Of a stretch of DNA of 64,000 bases, positions 48,082 through 60,114 are shown one piece after another. The DNA comes from Cylicocyclus nassatus (Eukaryota > Nematoda > Chromadorea > Rhabditida > Strongylidae), in assembly GCA_958299035.1 (NCBI GenBank), contig CATQJL010000001.1:19327433-19391432 (forward strand), given 5' to 3'. Every line of letters begins with the position of its first letter. Within the stretch, counting starts at the first letter, position 1. Under the pieces are notes generated by a model. It saw only the letters and a program-made list of their open reading frames with translations, was not told where the DNA came from and ran no database searches. The translations under genes were made by a program, and so were the position numbers.

Positions 48082-48488
48082 CTAACAAGGAAAGGATACC
48101 AACATTAGTCGGCGACTAAAGTTGAAATGCATATCAGTAGACGCATCTTTAGCTGATTCCAAATCTGCTTTCCTTGTTTGCGGAATAAGTTTCCGAAAGA
48201 TGTTGTAAGCGTTTGAACGTTCAAAATTGTCACGTTAGGTGGCTTAAAATTGGCGAAAAGCTGTATAAAACCACCGAATAGTGGGAAATCAGTTTTCGAG
48301 CATACTATTTGCAAGGAAGAAATAAAGCCCATCTAAATTGCATAGGTAAGGTTTTAAAGCTTTATGCCAATTTTAAGCCACTTAAAGCGTGACAATTTTG
48401 GACGTTCAAACGCACAACTTCTTTCGGAAACTTATTCCGCAAACAAGGAAATCAGATTCGGAATCAGCGTCTATGGATATACACATAT
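48082..48488. mobile_element. Foldback family B, copy 6, right end lost
   Basis: Starts CTAACAAGGAAAGG. The arms pair strongly through CTTTCCTTGTTTGCGGAATA and its inverse (48435-48460), then similarity stops near 48488 with no right terminus. Confidence 0.6.
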
Positions 48489-49232
48489 ACACATATTATA
48501 TATTAATATAATACGCATTCTACAGAATATAGTCTTTCGTCCATTTGCAGAAGTCGCACACATATGCTTTGGAATGCGTGCAAGTGCTGGATTTGAGATA
48601 TCTGATAGATTACCAAATCTTGTGGCGACTATAGTTGCGCGAGGGTCCTCCAGGGCCTTAAAGGGTGATTACGGTTTTCTTCAAATCTATTCTGGTTAGC
48701 GTCCAATTTGGACCACAATGGCTGAATCTGCGTGTGCTATGGAGTAGCCCTTTTCACGTATAAAACGCAGTTTACAATTAACATCAGTTCTATTCACAAG
48801 AACAAGAAGTAAGGAATCATTATCCTTGCACCTCTCAATTGAAAAAGTTGAACCTAATTGGTGTTCATCCATGAGGGACGAAAAAGCATCTCTTCATTTT
48901 AAACAACTCACCTCGACGTTGTTGTCATCAATAGCGTCTCAAACATTTGAAATTTCATATGTTCAAATTACACTCCATAAACGACGGTACCAATCAAAAT
49001 TCCCCTAAATCTGCTGCCGTGGAGTACATACTATGAAAAGGGACTGAAATAAAATGCAACATGTGTTTAGATTTACACCAGGAATATATCAACGGAAACA
49101 TATTTTTTGATTAAGTGATACTAGCTTTCTATATACGCAATTATTTTTGAACCATATGATTGTAATATGCTCCAAGCTTAAGTTTACACTTACGCTGTGC
49201 CACGTGACAATGCTGTCTTTTTTCGCAAACAT
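48489..49232. other. No gene recognised
   Basis: Non-repetitive sequence between foldback B6 and the mariner relic; two short frames only. Confidence 0.5.
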
Positions 49233-49234
49233 TA

Positions 49235-50459
49235 AGTTGTCCCAAAAGTAAATTCCTTTTCTTAGTTTCTTTGATAACTTCTGTTAAATCTTACCTGACC
49301 TGCTCAAACATGATAAGTATTAATCCGCAAGGAGTGCAGAACGCAATATCTCATTTACATCCTGAAGGCTTTGAATATGGCAGAAATACTGCTCAATGAT
49401 CGTCACGCTCTGAGAGCTTGCTTACTTTACGAATTTCTGCAAGGTCACAGAGCAGCCGAAGCTCAACGCAACTTGTGCGCTGTGATGGGCGAGGGCACCC
49501 TCCAGTACCCTGTTGCGAAGGCCTGGTTCCAGTGTTTCAAGCAGGGCGACTATGACCTTGAGAACAAGCGCAAGTTAGGACGACCTCGGCTGGAAGTTGA
49601 CCAAGCTGTTGGGCGAAGTTTAGAAGATGAGCCAAGATCGAGTGTGCGGGAGCTTTCGTCAAGTCTTGGGCTTCCCAAAACCACGGTGCATAGGCGTCTA
49701 CGTGAGAGCGGAAGAGCCACGAAGTACTGCCAACTTACACCCCATCAAATGACAGTTGTGCTGAGGATGACCAGACGCTGCACCTCGACTTCTTTGCTCA
49801 GCCGCAGGAGAACAACTGACTGAATTCGAATCATCGTCACTGGGGATGAAAAGTGGTACCTTTATGTTAACCATAGCAGGAAGCGACAGTGGGTCCGCAA
49901 AGGTGAAGCAGCCGACCCCAAAAACGAGCCACACCAGAAGAAAGTCATGTTGTCAATTTGGTGGAACTCGTCATATACCACGAGGCGATACCGGACGATG
50001 CAACAATTACCGCCGGGGTTTACTGTCACCAAAGGCAGGAGATGGTCAATCAGCGTCAAGTAGTGCGCCCAAGAGCGGGAAGAACATTTTTTCTTCACGA
50101 CAACGCACGATCCCATGCGGCTTCACAGACAAGAGAATTCCTGCAGGAGCTTGACATCGAAGTGCTACCCCACCCGCCGTTCAGTCCTGACCTTGCACCT
50201 ACTGATTACCATCTTTTCAATCACTGCATAACCTGGAACAGCACTTCAGCACAGCACTTCACTCAAAGCGTTCCTTGACTTTTTTTTCAATCGCCAGTCC
50301 CCACAGTTCTATGCAAGAGGAATCGAGCAGCTGCCCAGGCGTTTGGCAAGAGGTAATGGACCACAATGGAGACTACCTTACCTATTGAAGTCTATTGACT
50401 TTGAGTAAATTTGCACGGAATGAAAATTTTGAAAAAAGGAGTTTACTTTTAGGACAACC
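49235..50459 (+). mobile_element. Mariner transposon relic with both TIRs and TA target
   Basis: Terminal inverted repeats are visible: the left begins AGTTGTCCCAAAAGTAAA after TA at 49233-49234, and the right, read inward, begins GGTTGTCCTAAAAGTAAA before TA at 50460-50461. The length, 1225 bp, is close to a full mariner. The single transposase frame inside is broken, so the copy should be immobile unless helped in trans. TA duplication and this TIR style are diagnostic of Tc1/mariner. It lies between the two halves of the segmental duplication. Confidence 0.9.
49377..50279 (+). pseudogene. Mariner transposase (D,D34D), frameshifted
   Basis: The first 125 or so residues are open from ATG 49377 and hold the N-terminal DNA-binding half: helix-turn-helix region, the FKQGDYDLENKRKLGRPRL linker and a second helical region (SVRELSSSLGLPKTTVHRRL). 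The frame shifts near 49755-49760, an in-frame TGA replaces an expected Trp codon near 49817, and a single-base slip follows. The catalytic core is spread over frames: first Asp in VTGDEKW (GAT 49845), second in HDNARSH (GAC 50099), third in SPDLAPTDYHLF (GAT 50204). The second and third are 34 residues apart, the mariner spacing. The N-terminal and linker style resembles SETMAR-type and hookworm mariners. It is a pseudogene: catalytic residues survive but the reading frame does not. Confidence 0.88.
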
Positions 50460-50461
50460 TA

Positions 50462-51559
50462 ATAAAAAGGAAAGTTGAGTACTCGATTTTATATCATCTA
50501 GGCCAACAAATTTTGCGAATACGGTATTTAGCCAAAGTACATTATTTAAGATTCGTATTAGCTATCTCTACAAAGACCTACCATAGTAAGAATCTCAGCC
50601 AAAAAATGTTCAAAGAGACGTGCGCATCCAGAATTTACCAGCACCACATTCTACCATAAAGGTTTGCAAAATCTGCACAATTCACATATGCAAAAATCTT
50701 TCACATATACAAAAGTATTTGCGGAATGAGAAGCTAAAATGTGTATGGACATTGAATTGCAGTTATTCTGTTTTCAATTTCTGAGCAAAGCTTTTCAGAA
50801 TCCCAAGGAGCCTTAGGAGTTATGAGAACTTTTCTCAATTATCTGTTCTCTGTCATGAGCCCTCAAAAAACGTTCTCCTTTTGGATCGGAGGAGACAACA
50901 TTGGACAATATCTTAAAGGAGATACGTGAAGCTTTTCGCAATGTCGATGCCAATTACTTTCGGTAGCATTATTTAAGCATGTTAAAGTATATGAAAATTT
51001 ATTTTGGAAGAAGGGTTGGGAAGGTTGCTCTCTTGGAAAATAGATTTGAAAATCAGTAGTCCACTTTGGCAACTTTTCACTTATACCTGCTTTGCCGCAG
51101 TTGTATTGAACCATTTGTGATAGCATTTAAACCTGAAGCCTCGCCCTTGCTGGAATGTATACCACTAAAACGAGAACGTCTAAGTAAACTCACAATGCTA
51201 ATTTCCAAATTTTTAGTTTTGCCCACTTCGACGTTGGGCTTCTAGAAATTGTTTTGAGAGCTACAGATAACATGATGCAATGGGGGTAAAAGTAGTTAAT
51301 ATAAAAATTCGACCAAATTGCGCATAATTTTGAAAAACGTGATGTACAGTGATTCAGCATAGGTTTACCACCTACATGTAAGATCGACAGATAATTTCTG
51401 TATGTTTGATTAACATGAGTCTTAAATTTTTCATTATATAAAGGCGCTGACATTCGTTTTATCTGTTAGGATGTTTTTCTTACGTTCAAAAATGGGAATT
51501 TCTTATTATTAATCTTGCCCAGTATACGGTAGCTTTCATATGCACTCCTCTCGATTTAA
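50462..51559. other. No gene recognised
   Basis: Minus frames of 87 codons at 50863-51126 and 51190-51453 have no splice context or motif. No repeat noted. Confidence 0.5.
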
Positions 51560-52660
51560 ACAAACCGGACAAAAAGACCATCAACCTTTTAACGATGAAG
51601 ATCATTAAAGGCAGCGTACACCCAAAAGTTATGTTAGCCAGTTCTCTATACGAACCGTGTATATGCAGGGCCCAGAAGAAGACCAACTGCGTTGTTGGTC
51701 CGGTCTCCCAAGGTTGCTTCTGAGCGGAGAAATCCCGCCTGATTTTTCTTTCGCTTCGCCTCCTTCGGGCGAATCCACGACAGCGTAAGCTGCAGTTGCT
51801 GTTGCAATGCAGTTGCAACAGTGCGGTTGCTTTTTTTCGGTCCGCCTCCTTCAGACGAGGATTCCACGACAGCATACGCTGCAGTGCAGTTGCAACTGCA
51901 GGCTGTCATGCAGTTGCATCTGTTCCTCGCTGGCATTCCGACGGGGTCGAGCACTTCGAAACTCGTCCTCCCTTTGAAGAGAGGATCCCCGGGAATTGGG
52001 GGTTTTTAAGATTTTTGGATTATTTTAATGTCATGGCTGTAATCAGGGGCACAGAAAGGCCCCAGAATGACAAAAACATCGAAGGTGAAATTTTGGGTGT
52101 AAGCTGCCTTCAAGAGTGCACAGGTTGTTTACGTCTGCACATTGAACACAATATTAAGCTCGAAAAAGCGAACTTTAACTCCTTAATTTTGCAAGGAACA
52201 AGATGCGTTCAATTACGACTCAACAGCGGTGCAAAAATTAGCGAACAATACTTTAAAAACTTTGTAAGGCACACGTATACATGTTTGATTACAATCAACA
52301 GAAGTGCAAAAAATTAAGAAATGCAAAAAACAATGGATTACTGGTTTTGTAAGCCACAGAAAGCGTGCTTTTACACAAAAAAAGAGACTATTGATGTGAT
52401 TTGATCCCCGAAATCGAGACCCCGTTTGCTTGCACAAAGCCCAGGTGACATAGCAATGGCCGATTTGGTTTCTTGATTTTTGGAACTCAAATCGCTGAAA
52501 TTTGTGAGTAAAAGTCGTTGCATAAAGATGGTCTTGCATTTCGGTTGTACTTGATAGTCAGCGAGTTGCGTCTGAAAACGATCACGACCGAAATGCAAGT
52601 TATTGCAGTGCAGTGGATTCATAACAATTGTTTCTTTGGATAGCAAGGCAATAATATCGC
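51560..52660 (+). repeat. Segmental duplicate, block 1 of copy B
   Basis: Partner of 35985-36575. The extra 51600-52125 section contains a roughly 75-base tandem motif (CGCCTCCTTC...CCACGACAGC at 51758 and 51842) and CTGCAGTTGCAACTGCAG-like words around 51780-51910. Confidence 0.65.
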
Positions 52661-52726
52661 TTGATGTATATCCGGATACTCCGCTACAAACCAGTCTTTA
52701 AAATGGGTTATTGATTAGATTGTACC

Positions 52727-52802
52727 AAACAGGATAGGATCGGTAAGGTCGAGGAATTGCATGTTGCAATACAACGTGCAATTCCTCGACCCTATCCTGT
52801 TT
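52727..52802. repeat. 76-base hairpin
   Basis: AAACAGGATAGG...GTCGAGGAATTGCA pairs with TGCAATTCCTCGAC...CCTATCCTGTTT around a short loop. It lies 48 bases from the TTAA-flanked element; possibly a tiny MITE. Confidence 0.7.
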
Positions 52803-52853
52803 GATCGCAAAGCGGAAGAGATTAAGCATTTTTTGTCGTCCATATAGCCTTAA

Positions 52854-53505
52854 CACGTTGACGACAGTGCCACGCAATGGTGCGCGGCAGGCAGTCTGTC
52901 CCTGTGGACGACGCCGCGCAATGGTGCGCGGCAGGCAGTCTGTTCCTGTGGACGACGCCGCGCAATGGTGCGCGGCAGGCCGTCTGTCCCTGTGGACAAC
53001 GCCGCGCAATGGTGCGCGGCGGCCTTAATTTCATTACTGTCTGTCCAATCCTCTCAGTTTTCTTCATATAATCAACATAGGCTCAGATGTACTTCATGTT
53101 TAGCCCCGCCCCTTTTAGCAGACTCCGCCCACCCCCATGCCTCTCACAGGGACCCTTTTTGCTCATAAAAAGCATATGAGGCCGTAAATGAACGCAAAGA
53201 CCTCAAACAACCTATGGCTAGGCCCCGCCCACCGTCGCGCAAACTTCGCCCCTGAGTGGCAAGCTCCGCCCATTTTTCAGAATTGGTTGAAATCGGATGA
53301 ATTCTTGAAATTTGGGCAGTTTCCGACATTTTTGGCCGAGTGGGCGGAGCTTGCCACATGGGGCGGGGCTTGCACATTTTACATTTCGTGCACGGATGCA
53401 TGCATACATACATGCGGCCAGGCGTGGGGATGCATCTGAGGGATCTGGGATGAAACGTCTCGTCCACAGGGACAGACTTCAAAAAAATGACTCGTCGTCA
53501 ACGTG
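52854..53505. mobile_element. TTAA-flanked piggyBac-like non-autonomous element
   Basis: TIR CACGTTGACGAC at 52854 and its inverse ending 53505, each flanked by TTAA (52850-52853, 53506-53509), the piggyBac target. 652 bp. It contains a 44-base tandem array and an inner foldback (about 53213-53390, CTAGGCCCCGCCCACC type). No transposase. Confidence 0.72.
52870..53030 (+). repeat. 44-base tandem repeat, about 3.6 copies
   Basis: The unit starts GCCGCGCAATGGTGCGCGGC, itself a hairpin (GCCGCGC / GCGCGGC), followed by AGGCAGTCTGTCCCTGTGGA and CGAC. One unit also reappears inverted near 53458-53480. Not a multiple of three, so overlapping open frames in several phases are artefacts. Confidence 0.85.
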
Positions 53506-54119
53506 TTAAGGAGGCTCTTATCTGACAAGGAACAAAATATAGTGCATAGTAGAAAATTTATTAAGAAGTGTATGCCCTTCTGAACCATTTCGTCCTAGCG
53601 CTAACTACTCTGCCCAAGCGGCGTTAATTGCCTTTCTTATAATTTATCAGAGTTTTCGAATATTTTTGAGCATTCCAAAGCAAGCGATTCACAAGAATAG
53701 TGAGAGTGAAGATGTTGAATTATGAAGACAAAAAGTTGGAAAAGTTGCAAGTTTTTTTACTGGCCTTTCGTGATTTCTTCGCCCTTCCCACTTTTCAAAC
53801 CACTATGAAGTCTGCACATGTAAGCTGAAGAACTTATCTAAGCCGCCCACGTATAAAATTTTTGAGTTCCATGGCAAACTCGAAATCTTGTTTAATTCTT
53901 TTTATCATGGAAATGCCTTTGCAGTCCAATCGGACTTCTCTAACGACAGCATAGCTCTCGCCTATCCAAGCGCCGTGGCAGCGAGCGCCAACCAATCGGA
54001 GACGCACACTAATTAGGCTGCTAATGCTAGCGGTTCAGAAAGGCCGTTTCCCCTTATGGGTTAGAAGCAGGAGTCGTATTTGCATCTGAAATTCAAATTA
54101 GATGGGGCAAGGTGAATAT

Positions 54120-54435
54120 TCATATGCAATGACACACATGTTCATATGAATGAATTATGTTGAATTTCTTTATCAAAGTTCGCCTGAGCTTGAGATAAGC
54201 AGATGCGGAAACATTTGCCATTTGAAATTTTCAATAATACGAATGCTTAAACTGGAGCACTTAATGAGATGTTGCAAGTGAACTACAGGCACTACAGAAC
54301 GTGTTATGTCTTCTCTTAGTAGTTTGGTTTCCAGCAAGTGAAACGATTAGACGTTGTAGTTGCTTCAATTATTCAGTAGCTTCGAAGCAGTGCCACAAAA
54401 TAACAATGAACAAGCTTTTTTCGGAGCTTTTTAAG
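54120..54435 (+). repeat. Segmental duplicate, block 2 of copy B
   Basis: Partner of 39340-39705. In copy B the next shared block follows after roughly 60 bases; in copy A it is 5.7 kb away because of the CAGTGGCG element and the 4.57-kb foldback. Confidence 0.55.
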
Positions 54436-54494
54436 TAATCTGAGTAACTGGATGATAGTGCTGCAAAAGTCCAGCATTTTCTGAAGAGCAAATC

Positions 54495-55505
54495 TTGAGC
54501 TTTTAACATCGATTTTATAAGCAGAGATGTTGGGTAAGACTCCCCAAGAGAAAATGGTCTCTTTTTCTTCAAAATAGTGAGCAAGTTCACGGACCGCATT
54601 TTTAGAGAAAGCTATTAAGTCGTGTTTTCAAAAAATGCTAAAAAAGATTGCCAAGATTTGCTTGGAAACATCTTCAAATTCTATACCACTGCACTTTTTC
54701 TTCCTGCAAAGAACGAAGAGAAGAGGACTACAACTGAGGAGCAAGTACACTCTACTGTGTTGCTCAGTCGTCTCCCACGGTCACTTATTTCCGCTGGACG
54801 TCACACATAGCGGTGGTGCAAGGGTAGGTTCGTCTCCGCCTTGCTGATTTAAGTGGAGTAAACTCCCAACGACATCGAAACTACCAAGATTAGAGGAAGC
54901 ATTTGTCGGTTGGGTGTCGCAGGTTTTACTTTGAATTAATTCTAGGCCAGGACGACGAAGCTGTCGAAACGTTATGCCGATTGAATAAACTTGCCACCAT
55001 AACAAACCTGTTCTGCACAGCAGAGTTTTACATTACGAAGAGAAGAGATTTTTGTGCAAGTCATTGATTGAGTCTGTGAAAGAACTGCTTACATTAGTTT
55101 CATTATTATAAAAATCGAAATCTTTGAAACTCTCAATATGTGTACTGATTTCTAGTTCGAGGAGAGACTATGTGTCTGAGCTTGAGTGGAAGTATCTCAC
55201 AGAATTAAAGTAGTCAGAGTCTCCACTTATTCTGTCGCAAAATATCCCCGAATAGGCCAATATTCAACTCGATTCTGCCACTTTTACCTTGATCAATTGC
55301 ATTCATGGTGGCCCCTAGAGGGCAATATGGCATAGTGCCAAAAACTTCTGGGGTGCAAAGAATCAGAGAACCAACTTAAAGCGCTGTGATCGCAAAGTGA
55401 TGGAAAATTTGACGTTGGTTTTTTTATTGTGAAGTTTAGAACGTATTCTGCTGTAAGTCTCGAATAATTTTAACATCAAAAATTGTCTGCATTGTAGATG
55501 AATGT
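54495..55505 (+). repeat. Segmental duplicate, block 3 of copy B
   Basis: Partner of 45465-46170, e.g. GCAATATGGCA at 55322 against 45988 and TTCTGCTGTAAGTC at 55445 against 46107. Copy B has about 400 bases (54560-55035) not matched in A. Confidence 0.65.
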
Positions 55506-55734
55506 AGAGCTGTATGGCTTTGTATGATACTAGATTAAGTGGCTATTCAAGTTTCTTCTGCACTCTCTGCTAAAAAACTACATTGTGGTCATCAGCATGC
55601 CTATGACTTCAAAGTCGATGTTTTTGGAGTTATTTTAGTCGCCATTTCGATAAGCGCGTCCCTCTAGATCAACGAGTCACATTATCAAAGTCCAATACAC
55701 TATTGGCTATTGGCGAATCATATTTCCATGTTAT

Positions 55735-56260
55735 TCATGTTTGTAGCGACCAATTTGGCTGAATGGCTGTTTACCTGAATCACTGCTCAATTTGCGTGTA
55801 GAATTGGGGAAGCAAGCATTTACCACGTTCAAACGTATCGTCGTTTCCCCGCGATAGATGGGACGTGTCGTCTTCAAAGTCTAGACGTGCGTATTTCGTA
55901 CGGTATCAGCCATGGCGTTGCATGTATATACATGTCACGTCTAAATACTTGTTGAATCTTCATCATATAACAAGTTTTCGTACTCTCTAACTGCCAAAAA
56001 CTGCCACGCGAATACGTTGGCAACGTTGGCAAAGCCAGGCCGACTAGCACCGTACGAAATACCCACATCTACGGACTTTGCAGACGACACGCCCCATCTA
56101 TCGCGGGGGGACGACGATACGTACAGTTGTTCTAGCCTGAGTTAAAGTAATATATAAGTTGCCTTCCCAAAACTCCTCAAAAGGAAGAAAAGATAACAAC
56201 AATGATAGGTTTGATTTTAAATTCGCACTTGTATGTGTGTATACATATATGACTTGCTTG
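55735..56260 (+). repeat. Segmental duplicate, block 4 of copy B
   Basis: Partner of 47235-47960, interrupted by the 290-bp foldback at 55833-56122. Confidence 0.55.
55833..56122. mobile_element. 290-bp foldback
   Basis: ACGTATCGTCGT at 55833 mirrored at 56111-56122, with GCGATAGATGGGACGTGTCG and CGTATTTCGTACGG arms. The corresponding place in the other duplicate block (near 47318) lacks it, so it is a later insertion. Confidence 0.7.
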
Positions 56261-57744
56261 ACTTAACTTTTTCGTAATTACGTCAATACCTTCCTGATGG
56301 AATTGTTAAAAAGCGATTGCGGGAAAAAGTGTGGTTCTTTCAGTGCTCAACTTAATGACCGTGGTAGACGTCGGCGATTTTGATTTTACACTAGGCAGTG
56401 AAAAGTGTTCCAATACTTTTAAGAATCTCCTTCCTGACCTTTTTTTCTCTATTATGAACCCTTGTTATTTACGATGTAAGGACATAAGCAATCATTAATT
56501 GTAAAACGTTTTCACGTGCAAAAGCCCTGAGATCATTTGCTCACTGCAAATATCCATTAAAGAAACAACTTGGAAATTATGTAACATCTTTTTTACTCAG
56601 TCCTTTGCCATGCGCAAAAGAATTAATGGCTGTTACCTTTTACCGCATTTGTTTTTCGTAGGCATTATGATTATGCTGAAAAAGCTAGTGGGCTAGATTT
56701 GTAAAGGAGCAGAATTCAATGCACTACCAAAAGTAGAGTAGTTTCAATCAAAAGTTCAACTTGCTTTGTGCTCAAAGATTTTGGAGTGGCATTCGGGAGA
56801 AGTTGTACACTTTGATGAAATGGCAAAAAAAATTTGAGAATTTTGTCCGATTCGATGAGATGGGATCTGCATGGCTTGTGGCTGTACGAAAAAAGTTGGG
56901 AACCTAAGCCCTGAAAAACTCATCACGATTGTATTCGAGCAAACTTGCGAATTTTACAGAATTCGTAGCCTTTATTAAGTTTTTGGAAACCAACAATGAG
57001 CTGTGAAGCTATGGCGTGCACTTCACACAAGATATTTGCATTACACGCAAGACGTGCAAAATTGAATAGCAATAAAGTTTGACTGCAGAGTAGACATGTG
57101 TACACAGATGTGCATTTTGCCTACCATTTGTAAATAACAAACTGGCTACTAGAGAGGATTTTAAAACTATTTTGGGAGCGAAAGTATCGATAAATTCTTA
57201 AAGAAGAGTTGGCCACGTCCTTCAAAAAAAATTTGAATGCTTAATCAAATTGAATTAAGCTGATAGAGAAAACCTCTCACACATTTTTGTGTTTTTTGGT
57301 CGCAAAAAATGCTGAAAAATCTTATGAAATCTGACTTCATTTTTGATTTTGACTTTATGATATATTTCTCCTAGGAAAATCTTTTTGCATGTGAATATCT
57401 TTTGACAAGCATTTTATGATTGCTTCTACACCTTCACTTGACTGTGTTGCTTTTAAATTTTGTAATTTTAATTAGGATTTCTTCAACAACATTCTGGAGT
57501 GGGGTATGGAAGTGTGCTACGAAAACAGCTATGAATGGCGGTAGCACTAACTGTCACCGCAATTTTTGGATATTAATACCGAAAGCGTTTGTCAGAGCAA
57601 ATCTCTTTGACTGACACAAGTGCAAATTTGTTGACTTAGACCAAATGCTGATTTCTATTCACGTCTAAGAATCTATGACAGTTGATATTGCGCAAGTGCA
57701 GGAGGCATTGACCATCATGGAGCAAACTTTGAACATATGAAAGC
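56261..57744. other. No firm gene; weak coding-like stretches
   Basis: A frame at about 56733-56908 reads plausibly (FWSGIREKLYTLMKW...) and another at 57420-57614 shares the FWSG word, but neither has a start or splice signals I would trust. Confidence 0.3.
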
Positions 57745-57746
57745 TA

Positions 57747-58455
57747 TTAGGTTGTACCGAAAGTTCTGTCGTTTCGTTTTTGAAAATTTGTAACTTTACG
57801 CAGTTTCAACGGATTTGCTTGCCTGTATTTTATTAGAAAGAATAAGTCTTTCTTTTTTGAATGCTGTTTTGCGGAGCTTCTGTTTCACATTGGGTGCGGA
57901 GATAAAAATGGAAAACTAAGAGCATGTAAACTTTGACCATTTTAAGTTAGGTCACCAAAAATCTGTAATGCTGCAGAAAAATCTGAAATCGTCAGTACAT
58001 ATGTTTTTTGGCCTGCTCTTTGCAACTGTGAAGAGTTTGTGCTGTTTGGACGTTTCTGTGAGAAGTTATGATTTGCGCGAAAATTGACGAATTAATTAAT
58101 TTTGGCGTTTTCCATAGTAAACTCGTTATTCATAACTTCTCACAGAGACGTCCAAACAGCACAATTTTTTCACAGATGCAAAGGGTAGGTCAAAAAAACA
58201 TATGTACTGACGATTTCAGTTTTTTCTGGAGCATTACAGATTTTTGGTGACCTAACTTAAAATGGTCAAAGTTTACATGCTCTTAGTTTTCGATTTTTAT
58301 CTCCGCACCCAATGTGAAACAGAAGCTCCGCAAAACAGCATTTAAAAGAAAAAGACTTATTCTTTCTAATAAAATTACAGGCAAGCAAATCCTTGAAACA
58401 GCGCAAAGTTACAAATTTTCAAAAATGAAACGACAGAACTTTCGGTACAACCTAA
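57747..58455. mobile_element. 709-bp near-perfect mariner-like palindrome
   Basis: TIR TTAGGTTGTACCGAAAGTTC at 57747, inverted at 58455, flanked by TA (57745-57746, 58456-58457). Arms of about 330-345 bp mirror each other almost base for base to a short centre near 58090-58115. No transposase. Confidence 0.85.
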
Positions 58456-58457
58456 TA

Positions 58458-60114
58458 TTTCAAGTTCATCAGTTAGAATAAACAGTGTTGATAAGGACAA
58501 AACCTAGATTTTTGGTTGCTTTTTCGTTTTCAAGTAAATCTCAGCCGTGACTGCAAGAAAAAAGCCTGTTTTTGTTTGCATACAGTTATCGTCATTAATC
58601 AAACGTTTTCGAAAACCATAAAAATGCGATTTATGCTCAAAGTCTAACAATAAGTCTACGGCCAGCGCACGGCCACTTGGTTGCCTTGTGCGCATACTGT
58701 AGGAACAATGGTTTGTATGGAAGTGACACACAGAACAACTGATGGTTGAAATTAATACTAAGGCAAAGTCGACTTGTAATTTATCAACGAAAACATGTTT
58801 CTTGATGAAGTTGATGTGTTGTTTTTTTTATATTCACAGATTGTTTTCGCACACATCAGTATCGTTTAAAGTAATTTTCCCCAGTTTTGATTTTGTTTTT
58901 GCACAAAAAAAGAAAAAAAGCAACATATACAACTTTCATTGTTAAACAAGCAAATCCTCGAAAAGTACACAGTTTGTAGGAAAAATGTAAATATCTTTTT
59001 CTGACTCTCTCACAGCAAGTGTCTGCAACATTACAAATGTTGGCAGAATCTGTCAGCACCATATTTGTTTGAAGGTGCAAAGCCTGCACAACTCAATATC
59101 AAGTGCGAAAGCACTTTTTGGGAAAGAGAAGCTATTGAGAAGTGCATAGACAATAGTATGTCATAATGTTCAAAAGATTAAATTTTGAAACACAAGAGAC
59201 CTTGAATGAATCGCACAAGCTAGCGCAATGGGGTCAACAAAGGTAATTGTGCGGTAACGATACTTATAGATCTCCAAACATTTTGGTGACCATATAAGTC
59301 AGTGGAACCTTTTGTAAATTCTTTACGATTAACCAGGTGAGAGAAGACAAATTGGTAGCTTGAAAAGGATACGGGAGAAAGTTCGTTATACTAATTATTG
59401 TTAACGTTGATGTAGGCATTTCTTGACCATTCACAATTCCAATGAAAAGAAAGGGTCATAAAAACATTGGCAAACAGGATAGAGATCTTTCAAGTTTAGA
59501 TTCGAGATCTCAAAATTTTTCACTATATTCAATTATTTTGCGGTAAATAAGCGCGTTATATATAGAAATCTGTAATCGTTCGAATTGGAGAGCAGTCAGA
59601 AAAGTACATGTAAGCCAGTATACTAACTATTAACTAATGTTCTGTGGACGCATCCATTCCACTACCGGAATGTGTATCACTTTTTTTCCAAAAATTTTTG
59701 GTTGGCCCACTTTGGCAAATTTTGAGGTCCTAGAAAGTCTTGCTGGAAGCAGATCTAGGTACAGCAAATTTCTTTGTGACATGATTAGGGAATAAGAGAG
59801 CACTCAGTTCGAAGGTTACGCCGAAGAAGTGTAGAAATTTTCATTTAAGAACGTATGCAGGGTAAATCGGGCATATATATTATATTAGGTGATCGCTAAA
59901 AAATGGGACAGCTTGATTTTAATTATATTTTGGAATTTTTTGTTTCGAGCAACAGCAAGTAGGCTGCAACTTAAACATCGCTTACATGGGCGACCTTCAC
60001 CTATTATTCTGACAACGCGTTAACGCTCCCCTTTCTACTTTGCTCTATCTATGCTCTATCTAATCTACTTTGCTCCTGAATAAATCTGTCTAATCTTATT
60101 GTCAGTCATCTAGG
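58458..60114. other. No gene recognised
   Basis: Short opposed frames (58504-59089). A possible single mariner-like end, TTAGGTGATCGC, at 59885, without a partner. Confidence 0.4.

Noticed and set aside
51796..52317. 173-codon open frame
   Set aside because: It crosses from the inserted section into duplicated sequence, and the frame is broken in the matching part of copy A near 36030-36190.
52870..53030. Possible CRISPR-like array
   Set aside because: Units are contiguous 44-base tandem repeats without distinct spacers, in eukaryotic DNA, inside a TTAA-flanked element.
52698..53168. Overlapping 65-103-codon frames with repeated residues
   Set aside because: Produced by the 44-base tandem array, which shifts phase with every unit.
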